From a virus, in IMG/VR virus record IMGVR_UViG_3300037246_000452, positions 25,219 to 89,218 of that record: 64,000 nucleotides of DNA. The stretch is one strand, 5' to 3'. The notes under the pieces are model-generated. The model was given only the letters and a program-made list of their open reading frames with translations, was not told the origin of the DNA and ran no database searches. Shown piece by piece: positions 15,534-22,590 of the stretch (positions are counted from its first letter, which is position 1; the number at the start of each line of letters is the position of its first letter). A program made the translations under genes and the position numbers.

Positions 15534-15568
15534 TGTCTTACTAATGTCTTGTCTTATGTCTTAAGACA
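15534..15568 (-). promoter_or_regulatory. TGTCTT repeat cluster, possible operator of galE
   Basis: Plus-strand TGTCTT occurs at 15534, 15545, 15550 and 15557, the last forming the perfect palindrome TGTCTTAAGACA (15557-15568) that touches the -10 box; one more copy lies at 15463 over the start codon. The placement over the transcription start suggests a repressor site. Confidence 0.5.
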
Positions 15569-15596
15569 CTATATATAATACCCTATGACATATCAA
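15568..15596 (-). promoter_or_regulatory. Sigma70 promoter of galE
   Basis: TTGATA (15596-15591), 17 bp, TATAGT (15573-15568). The leader to galE is about 100 nt, unusually long here. Confidence 0.7.
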
Positions 15597-15817
15597 GTCT
15601 TTTCTTTCTTCTGTTCTTTATACCACTCGGTAAACTGTTCTAGGTTGCCTCTATAGAATAGGCAGTTACAGTGAGTTGTTTCATTACAAGCATCATGCAA
15701 TACATCGAAGCAATAGTTGGCTTGCATAGTTGATATATCATCTTTCTCTACCTCGGAACTATCCTCTACGGTACTTCCTGTTTGAGTGGGTATATTTAAC
15801 CCTTTATACTTTTTCAT
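15593..15817 (-). CDS. Small Cys-rich protein, paralogue of 17711-17983
   Basis: The 74-residue protein starts MKKYKGLNIPTQTG and ends with CNCLFYRGNLEQFTEWYKEQ, the same frame as the 90-residue gene two kilobases upstream (MKKFKG...P.Q, then CSVCLF..KNIEQYVPW). Cys residues at about 36, 44, 50 and 52 may bind metal. ATG 15817 follows AAGGAGGAAG. Function unknown. Confidence 0.55.
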   Translation of the reverse strand: MKKYKGLNIPTQTGSTVEDSSEVEKDDISTMQANYCFDVLHDACNETTHCNCLFYRGNLEQFTEWYKEQKKEKT

Positions 15818-15826
15818 TCTTCCTCC

Positions 15827-16063
15827 TTAACCGATCTTCTTTAACATTTTCAACTTCGATTCTATCTGCCGTACTCCTATGGATAGGTTTCCTATAATGT
15901 TCCGATAAAATACGCTATCTCTAAGCGACTGACACCCTACACTACCCATGTCCCTTTGTAGTACGTCTCTGGCTCTTATAGTCATCTTGAGTTCTTTCTC
16001 ATAACTCTCTATCCTATCCCTTCGTTCTTCTTTATCTCCCCAACCTGTGCAATCTTTATTCAT
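15827..16063 (-). CDS. Hypothetical 78-aa helical protein
   Basis: Strongly charged helical protein (DKEERRDRIESYEKELK) with a hydrophobic C-terminal half. ATG 16063 follows AAAGGAGTTGGCGGG. No family is recognised. Confidence 0.5.
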   Translation of the reverse strand: MNKDCTGWGDKEERRDRIESYEKELKMTIRARDVLQRDMGSVGCQSLRDSVFYRNIIGNLSIGVRQIESKLKMLKKIG

Positions 16064-16076
16064 CCCGCCAACTCCT

Positions 16077-16253
16077 TTATACTTTCCTTGCTTCCGTTAG
16101 TAATCCTCTCTGTCTCTTAATGATCTTATTATATAGCATTCGTTCTATTGGACATGTGAGCTTACTCATAGTATGTTCTAAGGTTAATATTATTCTTACT
16201 AAGGCTCTTATAATCGCTCTATCTTTATCTGTTCTTTCCTTCTCCGCACCCAT
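16077..16253 (-). CDS. Hypothetical 58-aa basic helical protein
   Basis: ATG 16253 overlaps the upstream stop by one base (TGATG). The product has a hydrophobic helix (IIRALVRIILTLEHTM) and a basic C-terminal half (NKIIKRQRGLLTEARK). Position between coupled genes and coding-like composition support it. No family is recognised. Confidence 0.5.
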   Translation of the reverse strand: MGAEKERTDKDRAIIRALVRIILTLEHTMSKLTCPIERMLYNKIIKRQRGLLTEARKV

Positions 16254-16546
16254 CAGCCCTCCGCTCCCGACTTACCATTGGCTGTTATCCTCTCCAGTAT
16301 AGAAGGACTACAACTTATTATCCGCAGACTATCTTTATCTACAACCTTCGGCCCAAACACTGATAACATTAACTCACCTATATGACTAGCCCACTGAGCT
16401 ATTATAATATCCCCCGTGGCACTGTCCCGGTACTTAGTCATACCATTCCATGTTTCTTCCTCTATGAAGCCATTGAATTCCACCCCATTAATGAGAAAGT
16501 CATATGCTGCTCTCTTTCTGTTTACCTGTATCTCTATCTTACTCAT
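16253..16546 (-). CDS. Hypothetical 97-aa protein
   Basis: Start set at ATG 16546 (MSKIEIQVNRKRAAYD) behind GGAGGGATT; the ATG at 16570 has no such site. Alternating beta strands with aromatic residues in the first half (YDFLINGVEFNGFIEEE) and a helix near the end. Overlaps the DUF5662-like gene by 4 nt. Function unknown. Confidence 0.5.
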   Translation of the reverse strand: MSKIEIQVNRKRAAYDFLINGVEFNGFIEEETWNGMTKYRDSATGDIIIAQWASHIGELMLSVFGPKVVDKDSLRIISCSPSILERITANGKSGAEG

Positions 16547-17007
16547 AATCCCTCCATCTGGGTTAGGCATACAACCAGCCTATCTCTTGTTAATGGGTTA
16601 AGGTTCATTGAGAAGGCTTCTTTCTCATAGTAGCTTCTTGCTGTATCTCCGAACTTCCTACTCATGCCTCGCCAGTCCGCTACCATTTGTCGTATGTACT
16701 TATGAGGCATTGGTTTAGCATGGCCTTCTTTGTCTACCCAATGGTTCCAGTGATGTTTATTTCTTCCATAATGTAAGGCCCACGCCTTCCTGAAATCTTC
16801 ATCTATTAACTTCTGCCCCGCCACACCCGTTTCCCAATCTACAGGGCAGTAGAACTTCCATGCGTAAGGGAAGAACTCAGCTGGCAGGAACTTTGACAGG
16901 TCATGTGTTATAGCATGCCAGTACAATCCCATCTTCCAAGCCTCTATCCCCACATTCTTCTTATGCTCTAAAATATACATCAGGTAGTGCCAATACATTC
17001 TTATCAT
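16543..17007 (-). CDS. DUF5662-like protein
   Basis: The sequence ITHDLSKFLPAEFFPYAWKFY, the following AWALHYGRNKHHWNHWV and MPHKYIRQMVADWRGMSRKF match the DUF5662 pattern, with a histidine near residue 24 and the HDLSK block. These conserved His/Asp residues suggest an HD-like metal site, but the family has no proven activity. Length 154 is usual for phage members. The start at 17007 overlaps the upstream membrane-protein gene by 4 nt. Confidence 0.65.
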   Translation of the reverse strand: MIRMYWHYLMYILEHKKNVGIEAWKMGLYWHAITHDLSKFLPAEFFPYAWKFYCPVDWETGVAGQKLIDEDFRKAWALHYGRNKHHWNHWVDKEGHAKPMPHKYIRQMVADWRGMSRKFGDTARSYYEKEAFSMNLNPLTRDRLVVCLTQMEGL

Positions 17008-17348
17008 AATACCATCCCCCGGGAATACCCGTTATATATTGCATCTAACTTATGAGCCCTTGCTCTACCTTTGTTTATCCTTGCAATCTCCTTGTAATAG
17101 GCTTCCCAACTCATAGAACATTTCTTCAGGTCAATATTTAGGGAGTGATGAAACTCGTCTCCCTCTATTACATAGTAGAACCAATACCTATCCCTCGCCC
17201 ACTGTATTACTTCTTTGAAGTCCCGCCAAACCTTTGCTATCCTTGCACCGTAGATAGTCTCGAATACTATAAATAGAGTGAGTACTACTAGGACTAATAT
17301 AAAAATAAACCATATCCTACTTAGCCATAATGTATATACTGCAATCAT
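17004..17348 (-). CDS. Single-span membrane protein, 114 aa
   Basis: ATG 17348 (MIAVYTLWLSRIW) follows GGAGGGAAGC; an earlier in-frame ATG at 17369 has a poor context. Residues about 9-31 (WFIFILVLVVLTLFIVF) form one transmembrane helix, followed by a basic, aromatic cytoplasm-like region with two Trp-Arg motifs. No family is recognised. Confidence 0.55.
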   Translation of the reverse strand: MIAVYTLWLSRIWFIFILVLVVLTLFIVFETIYGARIAKVWRDFKEVIQWARDRYWFYYVIEGDEFHHSLNIDLKKCSMSWEAYYKEIARINKGRARAHKLDAIYNGYSRGMVL

Positions 17349-17707
17349 GCTTCCCTCCTTGGTTTGCATCGATGTAGGGTAATTCTTTTGTTTTCATCCC
17401 TTGCCCTTATATACCTTGGACAACTATCGGCTCCTGACCTCATGACCTTATGAGTACATCGATCTCCTTCCCTCCAGATACATTCATTATACCCACGCTC
17501 TACCTTATCTCCCTCAAGCAGTGGTTGCTTTAAGAATGGTCCTTCCATTACTTCCAGAGGTAATATCTCCTGACTACCCGGCCCCAACTTAGTAGGATTC
17601 TTACTATCCTGAGCCTCCAGCTTCTTAAGTCTATTATCTAAGTCGTCAATTAAATCAAAGAGTGCTGAGAATCCGCCCCACTTCCTGACTTCTTTAGTAA
17701 TACTCAT
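17345..17707 (-). CDS. Hypothetical protein, coiled coil plus Cys-rich end
   Basis: Residues 13-35 (FSALFDLIDDLDNRLKKLE) look like a short coiled coil. The C-terminal third carries four Cys (NECIWREGDRCTHK, DSCPRY, HRCKP), probably metal-bound. Length 120. Function unknown. Confidence 0.5.
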   Translation of the reverse strand: MSITKEVRKWGGFSALFDLIDDLDNRLKKLEAQDSKNPTKLGPGSQEILPLEVMEGPFLKQPLLEGDKVERGYNECIWREGDRCTHKVMRSGADSCPRYIRARDENKRITLHRCKPRREA

Positions 17708-17710
17708 AGG

Positions 17711-17983
17711 CTAATCTCCAGATGTTTGATCAGATTCAACGCTTCTGCCTGAGGCCTTATCTCTGCTTACTTTAGCTGCCCGGGCATCGAACCATGGAAC
17801 ATACTGCTCAATATTCTTCTCATCGAATAGGCAGACACTACAGTCTTGTACCCCTTTAGCCTTCTCAGGGCAGTCCTTAAGCTCCACCTTATTACAATCA
17901 AGGCATTGCTCTGTTTCATAACATAATGAATCTCCCTTGTTCTTGTTCTGTGCTGGTACAAATTTTCCTTTAAACTTTTTCAT
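17711..17983 (-). CDS. Small Cys-rich protein, paralogue of 15593-15817
   Basis: Begins MKKFKGKFVPAQNK and shares the CSVCLF..KNIEQYVPW block with the 15593-15817 protein. Seven Cys lie between residues 21 and 52 (ETEQCLDCNK, DCPEK, DCSVC), compatible with zinc or iron binding. Overlaps the HNH gene by 4 nt. Confidence 0.55.
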   Translation of the reverse strand: MKKFKGKFVPAQNKNKGDSLCYETEQCLDCNKVELKDCPEKAKGVQDCSVCLFDEKNIEQYVPWFDARAAKVSRDKASGRSVESDQTSGD

Positions 17984-18436
17984 GATTTACCCTCCTTCAA
18001 CTCTTTAATTAATTCATGAACCCACTCAATCTTAACAGACCATTTCACTTTACTTCTTTCAACGTGTAGCGTGAAGCAGTCAATCATATAATCTACTGCC
18101 TGTTGATTTGCCCAGGTATTAACCGCCCGGAGCTTAGCCAATACCTGAGCCCTCCTACCCCTTAGGATAGAGAAGCCAGCATGTTTAACTCCATGGCAGT
18201 CAGGGCATAAGGCCTGTATGCCTACCAGTACCTGTTGTCTTTTCTTATCATCATAATACCAGACTTCGTGAGCCTCTACTGGATGTGCTCTTCCTTTACC
18301 CCCACATATCTCACACTTATACCCCGCCAGTTTGTAGCAATGCCTTCTAATCAAGTCCCATTCACTCTTTTTTGAGCATGGTACGAAGATTCTTTTTCTG
18401 TACTCCGTCTGGTACTAATTCAATTGATAATTTCAC
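17980..18436 (-). CDS. HNH endonuclease, reading frame broken at an A6 run
   Basis: The main frame (17980-18354) encodes an HNH nuclease: GYKCEICGGKGRAHPVEAHEVW, then YYDD, GIQALCPDCHGVKHAG, with paired Cys of a zinc site around the HNH core. It has only a TTG start inside IRRHCYK, too late for the family. Upstream, GTG 18436 (6 nt after AAGGAG, overlapping the previous stop as GTGA) encodes VKLSIELVPDGVQKKNLRTM, which resembles the usual N-terminus, but it stops at TGA 18362-18364. Skipping one base after the A6 run (18368-18373) joins both halves as MLKKSEWDLIRR. So the gene is mutated, mis-sequenced, or uses a +1 frameshift. Confidence 0.7.
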
Positions 18437-19050
18437 CTCGATCTCCTTGGCTGGGTCACCGCTTTCTCTAAGGGCCATCCTAATTTTAATCTTTTATATA
18501 TAATGCCTCGGGGGAATCCTTGCTGTTCTTCTAGTTCAGTAACAGCTATCTTTTTACCTTCCCATTCCACAAAGACAGTTGATTTCTTATTACGTTGATT
18601 CTTTTTATTGCTTAGCCATCTACAGTTATTTGGCTCATAATTACCGTCATTATCTTCCCTGTCTATAGTGATTCTACTCCCTTTGGGTCTATCCCCCATA
18701 TCTTTGAGAAAATTCTCAAACTTTAGCCACTTAGTACAAACTGTAATTCCTCGGCCACCATAGTTACTGTAACCTTCTCTGTTATTATTGGTACATCTTT
18801 GAATCATGTTATGCCACGAGTTGTAGGTTCCACTTGTAACTCCTGCTTTGGTATGTCCGTGCTTTCTAGCCTCTCTCTTCCAACAACCGCATGATATAGT
18901 CTTACCATTTTTAAGAGCTATTTTAGTGGCTACAGTTGTAGTTCCACAATCACACTTACAAACATATGCTATGTTACGGCCAACTTTTGTTTCCTCAACT
19001 ACTGTTAATCTACCATATTTCTTTGTTGTATCGAAAAAAATACGCCTCAT
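18433..19050 (-). CDS. HNH/AP2-like homing endonuclease, copy A
   Basis: The core (YNSWHNMIQRCTN, YGGRGITVC, FENFLKDMGDRP, ITIDREDNDGNY, NCRWLSNKKNQ) is shared with the genes at 23892-24323 and 30220-30681 and belongs to a widespread group of phage free-standing homing nucleases. Here the 205-residue form adds an N-terminal zinc-finger-like part (CKCDCG ... CGCWKRE) and a C-terminal DNA-binding region ending GWPLEKAV. It has its own promoter at 19080-19108 and is thus probably mobile and self-contained, inserted between two phage genes. Confidence 0.75.
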   Translation of the reverse strand: MRRIFFDTTKKYGRLTVVEETKVGRNIAYVCKCDCGTTTVATKIALKNGKTISCGCWKREARKHGHTKAGVTSGTYNSWHNMIQRCTNNNREGYSNYGGRGITVCTKWLKFENFLKDMGDRPKGSRITIDREDNDGNYEPNNCRWLSNKKNQRNKKSTVFVEWEGKKIAVTELEEQQGFPRGIIYKRLKLGWPLEKAVTQPRRSR

Positions 19051-19079
19051 GATACACCTCCAATTTTTAATTATAAATC

Positions 19080-19108
19080 AGTATACCATGAGGCGTTAAT
19101 TATGTCAA
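19080..19108 (-). promoter_or_regulatory. Sigma70 promoter of homing gene A
   Basis: TTGACA (19108-19103), 17 bp, TATACT (19085-19080), 30 nt ahead of the homing endonuclease start. Confidence 0.85.
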
Positions 19109-19119
19109 TCTATACTTGG

Positions 19120-19998
19120 TTAAACTGCAACCTCAATATCTATGTTGGGATATAAAGCGGCAAACGTGTTAAGGGTATCATCTGGACCGACTTCTTCCAT
19201 AAGTTCTTTAAGAGTCTTTTGTTTACCCTTACCCTTCCCCTTGCCTAATCCGTTTTCTAAGAATTGCTGACAAATGTATTCAAGAGCAACCGTGTTATAT
19301 TCCGTACCACTTGTTTTCATTTGTTTAGCCACTGCAGCTTCAATAATTTCCTTTTGGTCGGTATGCACCTTGAATGTTAGCGTGGTAACGGTATTGCCTG
19401 TATCTCCGGCCCCGTCATCACCACCTTCATCCGTACCGCCCAGACTTTTAACAGTTTCAATTAACTGCAGGCACGTCATCGAATTGGCCTTTTCAACCCA
19501 CTCTTCCACGTTCTCCTCATTAAGCAGGTGAGCAATTTCTTTCAGCTTGGTCCAGCCGACTGACTTAACGTCGTCCCACTTAACACCGGACTCAACAAGG
19601 TCTCTGTAAATCTGAACGAGATACATGGCCTTCCTGTAATGCATGCCGAATTCATCAGTGATGTAGTCCTTGAAAGACTCATGACCTGAGAACCAATCCT
19701 CCTCCTGCATTTTGGAGAGAAAACCACCGATCTTGAAGTTATTGAATTCACCTTCCTCGATGAGTTCCTTAACCAGATCAGAGACTTCAGTTTCCTTGAT
19801 GTTTTCAACGGCAAATACCGTCTGAACAATCAAGTCCTCGCTGACCTCCTTCTTTGCCTTTGTCTTCGCCTTTGGTGCTGCCTTTGTTGCTGATTCTGTT
19901 GCTCCTTCTTTCGCCTTCGTTTTAAGTGCCATATCCTTTCCTCCTGTTTTTGTAGCCTCGACCTTCGTAGTCTCTGGCTTAGTTTCTGTTTCGGCCAT
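19120..19998 (-). CDS. Phage protein with Lys/Ala/Thr-rich N-terminus, 292 aa
   Basis: Residues 1-50 are low complexity and basic (KTKAKEGATESATKAAPKAK), likely a disordered tail that contacts nucleic acid. The middle (EDWFSGHESFKDYITDEFGMHYRKAMYLV, here in two blocks, and WTKLKEIAHLL) resembles a conserved phage domain of unknown role. The C-terminus holds a Gly-Lys tract (GKGKGKGKQK). ATG 19998 follows GGGAGGGCAAT behind a strong promoter and palindrome, so it is probably abundantly expressed. Confidence 0.6.
   Translation of the reverse strand: MAETETKPETTKVEATKTGGKDMALKTKAKEGATESATKAAPKAKTKAKKEVSEDLIVQTVFAVENIKETEVSDLVKELIEEGEFNNFKIGGFLSKMQEEDWFSGHESFKDYITDEFGMHYRKAMYLVQIYRDLVESGVKWDDVKSVGWTKLKEIAHLLNEENVEEWVEKANSMTCLQLIETVKSLGGTDEGGDDGAGDTGNTVTTLTFKVHTDQKEIIEAAVAKQMKTSGTEYNTVALEYICQQFLENGLGKGKGKGKQKTLKELMEEVGPDDTLNTFAALYPNIDIEVAV
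19456..19469. repeat. Dispersed 14-bp palindrome, copy 9
   Basis: TTCAATTAACTGCA, one base off, inside the 19120-19998 gene. Confidence 0.6.
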
Positions 19999-20042
19999 AT
20001 TGCCCTCCCTGATTTAGTTATTTATTAATTATTTATACTGTA

Positions 20043-20071
20043 ATTATACCTAATTGAATATGGTTTGTCAA
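20043..20071 (-). promoter_or_regulatory. Consensus sigma70 promoter
   Basis: TTGACA (20071-20066), 17 bp, TATAAT (20048-20043), ahead of the 19120-19998 gene. Confidence 0.9.
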
Positions 20072-20079
20072 GTAAATAT

Positions 20080-20093
20080 TGCAGTTAATTGCA
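20080..20093. repeat. Dispersed 14-bp palindrome, copy 10
   Basis: TGCAGTTAATTGCA, 8 bp upstream of the -35 box and just after the stop of the small membrane protein gene. Confidence 0.85.
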
Positions 20094-20095
20094 AA

Positions 20096-20233
20096 TTACC
20101 CTAGACTATCTATCCATGCTGCAAAGGCATAACCGGCAATAAGCATTATAGGCACTGTAAATATATATACCCAAGTGTTATTACTCAACCATGCAACAAG
20201 CTTCTCCGCCCTTTCTTCACACTTACAACTCAT
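20096..20233 (-). CDS. Small membrane protein, 45 aa
   Basis: ATG 20233 lies 11 nt inside the end of the MazG-like gene. The product has a Cys-Lys-rich start (MSCKCEERAEK) and one transmembrane helix at about residues 21-40 (VYIFTVPIMLIAGYAFAAW). No family is recognised. Confidence 0.55.
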   Translation of the reverse strand: MSCKCEERAEKLVAWLSNNTWVYIFTVPIMLIAGYAFAAWIDSLG

Positions 20234-20525
20234 GGCTATCACCTTCATAATTGTAGTACTTACCCGCAGTCCCAAATTTCTCTTCCTTGGCCTTGTTGAT
20301 GTTGGCCCTACTCAACCTTCCGTGCTTTACAATCACGTCCACCCAGAAGAGTATATGCCCTATCTCTTCCTCAAGCTTCTCCCTATTGGTCTTGCCTGTC
20401 TTATGCTTTTTGTCGTTCCATCCGAATAGTTTAACCTTAGAGACAGCTATAGCCACTTCGTTACATTCCTCAGCCAGCTTGGTAAGGTTCTTCCGGGAGT
20501 CATTATACATTGTTCCTTGGCTCAT
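20223..20525 (-). CDS. MazG-like nucleotide pyrophosphohydrolase
   Basis: Members hydrolyse (d)NTPs to monophosphates; phage copies may influence nucleotide pools or the stringent response. The EExxE motif is LAEECNEVAIAVSK (residues 17-30) followed by FGWND, and the second motif is EKLEEEIGHILFWVDVI (about 50-66), where the usual EEIGD carries His in place of the metal-binding Asp. The 100-residue length fits short phage MazG forms. Activity may be changed by the substitution. Confidence 0.72.
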   Translation of the reverse strand: MSQGTMYNDSRKNLTKLAEECNEVAIAVSKVKLFGWNDKKHKTGKTNREKLEEEIGHILFWVDVIVKHGRLSRANINKAKEEKFGTAGKYYNYEGDSHEL

Positions 20526-20965
20526 GATTTTTCCTCCATAGTTTTAATATCATGGCATTGGTAGCACAGTACCTGTAGCCCTGATACTGAGCAAAATAGT
20601 TTCAGTATATAAGCTCCTGCATGTGCCAGCGTAGTAAACGGTCCACACCCTTTGATATGATCTATATTGTAGGCACTGGTCTCCTTCATCCCACCCTTTG
20701 CTGCCGGCACCTTGACCTTCTCTTTGAGGTAATACGTGTCACCGCAATAGGCACAGGGAACCACCCATTTCTTCTTACTGCTATCGGTACAGGGTATTCT
20801 TGCATTAAGTACGGCATCCTTGTACATCTGACTGTTACGCCACTCCTTACGCAATGCAGCTTTCAGCTTACCTACAAACTTCCCCTCTGTCATGCCATAC
20901 TTAGGATGCTTGGCCTGTTTCTTACCCTTGCTACCATTCTTCTTCTTTGCTAAATACTTTATCAT
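20522..20965 (-). CDS. HNH-type endonuclease protein
   Basis: CAYCGDTYYL, then NIDHIKGCGPF, and LQVLCYQCHDIKTMEEK form the HNH/zinc layout of phage endonucleases: two Cys pairs around an Asp-His core. The N-terminus is very basic (AKKKNGSKGKKQAKHPK), fitting DNA binding. At 147 residues it is of normal length. It may act in packaging or recombination, or be a domesticated homing nuclease. Confidence 0.7.
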   Translation of the reverse strand: MIKYLAKKKNGSKGKKQAKHPKYGMTEGKFVGKLKAALRKEWRNSQMYKDAVLNARIPCTDSSKKKWVVPCAYCGDTYYLKEKVKVPAAKGGMKETSAYNIDHIKGCGPFTTLAHAGAYILKLFCSVSGLQVLCYQCHDIKTMEEKS

Positions 20966-21042
20966 CGTTGCTTACCCGCTACTATAAAGAAGATGGGTAG
21001 TATTATCCCTATGCATACTATCACCATACCTACATACTCCAT
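20962..21042 (-). CDS. 26-aa membrane microprotein
   Basis: ATG 21042 follows GGGGGACAAT. MEYVGMVIVCIGIILPIFF is essentially one transmembrane helix followed by VAGKQR. It overlaps the next gene's start by 4 nt. Short hydrophobic products of this kind are frequent in this genome; no role is known. Confidence 0.45.
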   Translation of the reverse strand: MEYVGMVIVCIGIILPIFFIVAGKQR

Positions 21043-21054
21043 ATTGTCCCCCTG

Positions 21055-21068
21055 TGCAATTAATTGCA
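21055..21068. repeat. Dispersed 14-bp palindrome, copy 11 (perfect)
   Basis: TGCAATTAATTGCA, perfectly symmetrical, in the gap before the 26-aa gene. Confidence 0.85.
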
Positions 21069-21098
21069 ACTACTTGCGTGATTTGGCCCCTACATACT

Positions 21099-21488
21099 TT
21101 AGCTTCCCGGGTCAGCATTAACACCTATAAGGCAGCACTTCTTGTATTTCTTCCCAGACTTACAAGGGCAAGGGTCATTCCGTTTGGTTTTATTAAACTT
21201 CACCAATGTTATACCCTTCTTGGTTAGCACCCTAACTTTATCTTTCATAGCTGGGTTGTCAATCAGGAATTGAGGAAGGTCTTTCTTCTTTACCAGATCG
21301 AAGTCTTTCAACTCTGCATTACTGGCATTCCTCAACATGGCGTAAGTCACCATATCCTGATCATCCACCACCAGTATTTTCTTCTTTGGTTCCTTAAGTT
21401 TAAATGATGCCTCATCCAATATGACACCCACCTTTTGCACCCCTCTAAATGCTGGGGTTTCGTTGATGGTTTTTACTGCTGCACTCAT
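21099..21488 (-). CDS. SEC-C motif protein
   Basis: The C-terminus contains NDPCPCKSGKKYKKCC (about residues 104-119), the zinc-binding SEC-C motif first known from the end of SecA, where it binds zinc and partner proteins. The N-terminal 100 residues form a beta/alpha part (KKKILVVDDQDMVTYAML) with no recognised catalytic residues. Such small SEC-C proteins are common in phages; the partner is unknown. Confidence 0.8.
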   Translation of the reverse strand: MSAAVKTINETPAFRGVQKVGVILDEASFKLKEPKKKILVVDDQDMVTYAMLRNASNAELKDFDLVKKKDLPQFLIDNPAMKDKVRVLTKKGITLVKFNKTKRNDPCPCKSGKKYKKCCLIGVNADPGS

Positions 21489-21670
21489 ATGTCACCTCCA
21501 ATTAATTTAAGAGCAGGTACTATATCCTCCTCAATATCCAGCTCAAGGCGGGGTAGTACTATTTCCTTTACGGTACACTCCTCCAATGCAGATTTTGGGA
21601 ATGTAACGTTAGTCACAACCGTGACGGTAATAGTTATATTGTTCCCTTTGATGTCTATATCTACACTCAT
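21485..21670 (-). CDS. Hypothetical 61-aa beta-rich protein
   Basis: Start at ATG 21670 (MSVDIDIKGNN) after GGAGAGTTAAA; the in-frame ATG at 21766 would lie deep in the nuclease gene. Alternating Thr/Val/Ile residues (ITITVTVVTNVTF) imply beta strands. Overlaps the SEC-C gene by 4 nt. Function unknown. Confidence 0.5.
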   Translation of the reverse strand: MSVDIDIKGNNITITVTVVTNVTFPKSALEECTVKEIVLPRLELDIEEDIVPALKLIGGDI

Positions 21671-21671
21671 T

Positions 21672-22580
21672 TTAACTCTCCTTTGGCATTGTGCCTTCTT
21701 TATATTTGTCACCGAAGCATTGCTTAGAAACCGCACACTCGGTAACTCGTTTATCGTATATGTCAATACATACTCTCCCAGAGAAACAACCTCCCTGCTC
21801 CCTGAACTCTATTACCTTTATAGCCTCGTCACATCCGTCCTGAGTCAGTGCATCGTCGCGCTTTACATGATACTCTTTGAAGGGTGTAAAAGGTGCATCT
21901 TTAAAGCCCTGCCCCTTCAGTCCATGATCAGATATCCCAAAGCCCTTAACCATATAGAGGACGGATGCCTCTTTGAGGTTGATCATCTTGGCTGCTAGGC
22001 CTCCGTACTCCTCCACCAAGCGCATGTAAAGGTTTGTTCTTTTTCTATGCTCAGCTTTGGGCGCCTTGAGGACTTTAAACTGGTCCTTATCAATAGACTT
22101 GAGTTCAACTATTCTGTATTTCTTTTCTCCGGGAAGGTGCAATAGTACATCAATGCCCCCCGATATACCAGAACTTTTTGACTTGAATCTCAGTTCCTGA
22201 TAATGCCAGTCTTGATGTCCACAGGTGCTGCATGCTCCGGGGTGTTTACAGAAAGTCACCACATGCTTGCACCTTCTACACTTCCAATCCCCCACTGCTA
22301 TAGCACGAGCCCACCTATTCCTAAATTCCTCGTGCAGTAGCTCCCCAAGATCAAAGGTGTATCGAAGGGACGTTCCAATGAACATACCCTTCTTCTCCTC
22401 CCCTGTAACATCAAGTAATTGGTACTCCCTTGCACAGAACTTCCTGTCCGGGTTCGTAATGTCTGAGGCATGCAGTCTTTTTATAGGTCTTGCCGGCTCA
22501 TACTTTGGCATGAGGTGATGCAGGTATTCCTTAATACCTTCCTTAGGCAGTAAGTCCTTAGCTTTCTTGCCCCAAGCCAT
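21672..22580 (-). CDS. PD-(D/E)XK nuclease, Cas4/RecB-like
   Basis: A 302-residue protein with start at ATG 22580 (MAWGKKAKDLL), 10 nt after the thyX stop. GGIDVLLHL followed by YRIVELKSIDKDQF gives the D...ExK nuclease core, and KAEHRKRTNLYMRL matches the downstream QxxxY-like helix of RecB/Cas4-type exonucleases. A CRRC..C..C zinc-finger-like insert (about residues 103-125) and FCAREYQLL near residue 48 resemble the Cys of Cas4-like iron-sulfur nucleases. Likely a recombination exonuclease working with RecA. Confidence 0.72.
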   Translation of the reverse strand: MAWGKKAKDLLPKEGIKEYLHHLMPKYEPARPIKRLHASDITNPDRKFCAREYQLLDVTGEEKKGMFIGTSLRYTFDLGELLHEEFRNRWARAIAVGDWKCRRCKHVVTFCKHPGACSTCGHQDWHYQELRFKSKSSGISGGIDVLLHLPGEKKYRIVELKSIDKDQFKVLKAPKAEHRKRTNLYMRLVEEYGGLAAKMINLKEASVLYMVKGFGISDHGLKGQGFKDAPFTPFKEYHVKRDDALTQDGCDEAIKVIEFREQGGCFSGRVCIDIYDKRVTECAVSKQCFGDKYKEGTMPKES

Positions 22581-22590
22581 TCCCGATTTT

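Noticed and set aside
21435-21998. Open plus-strand frame of 187 codons
   Set aside because: Opposite the SEC-C and nuclease genes and crossing their boundary; no ribosome site.
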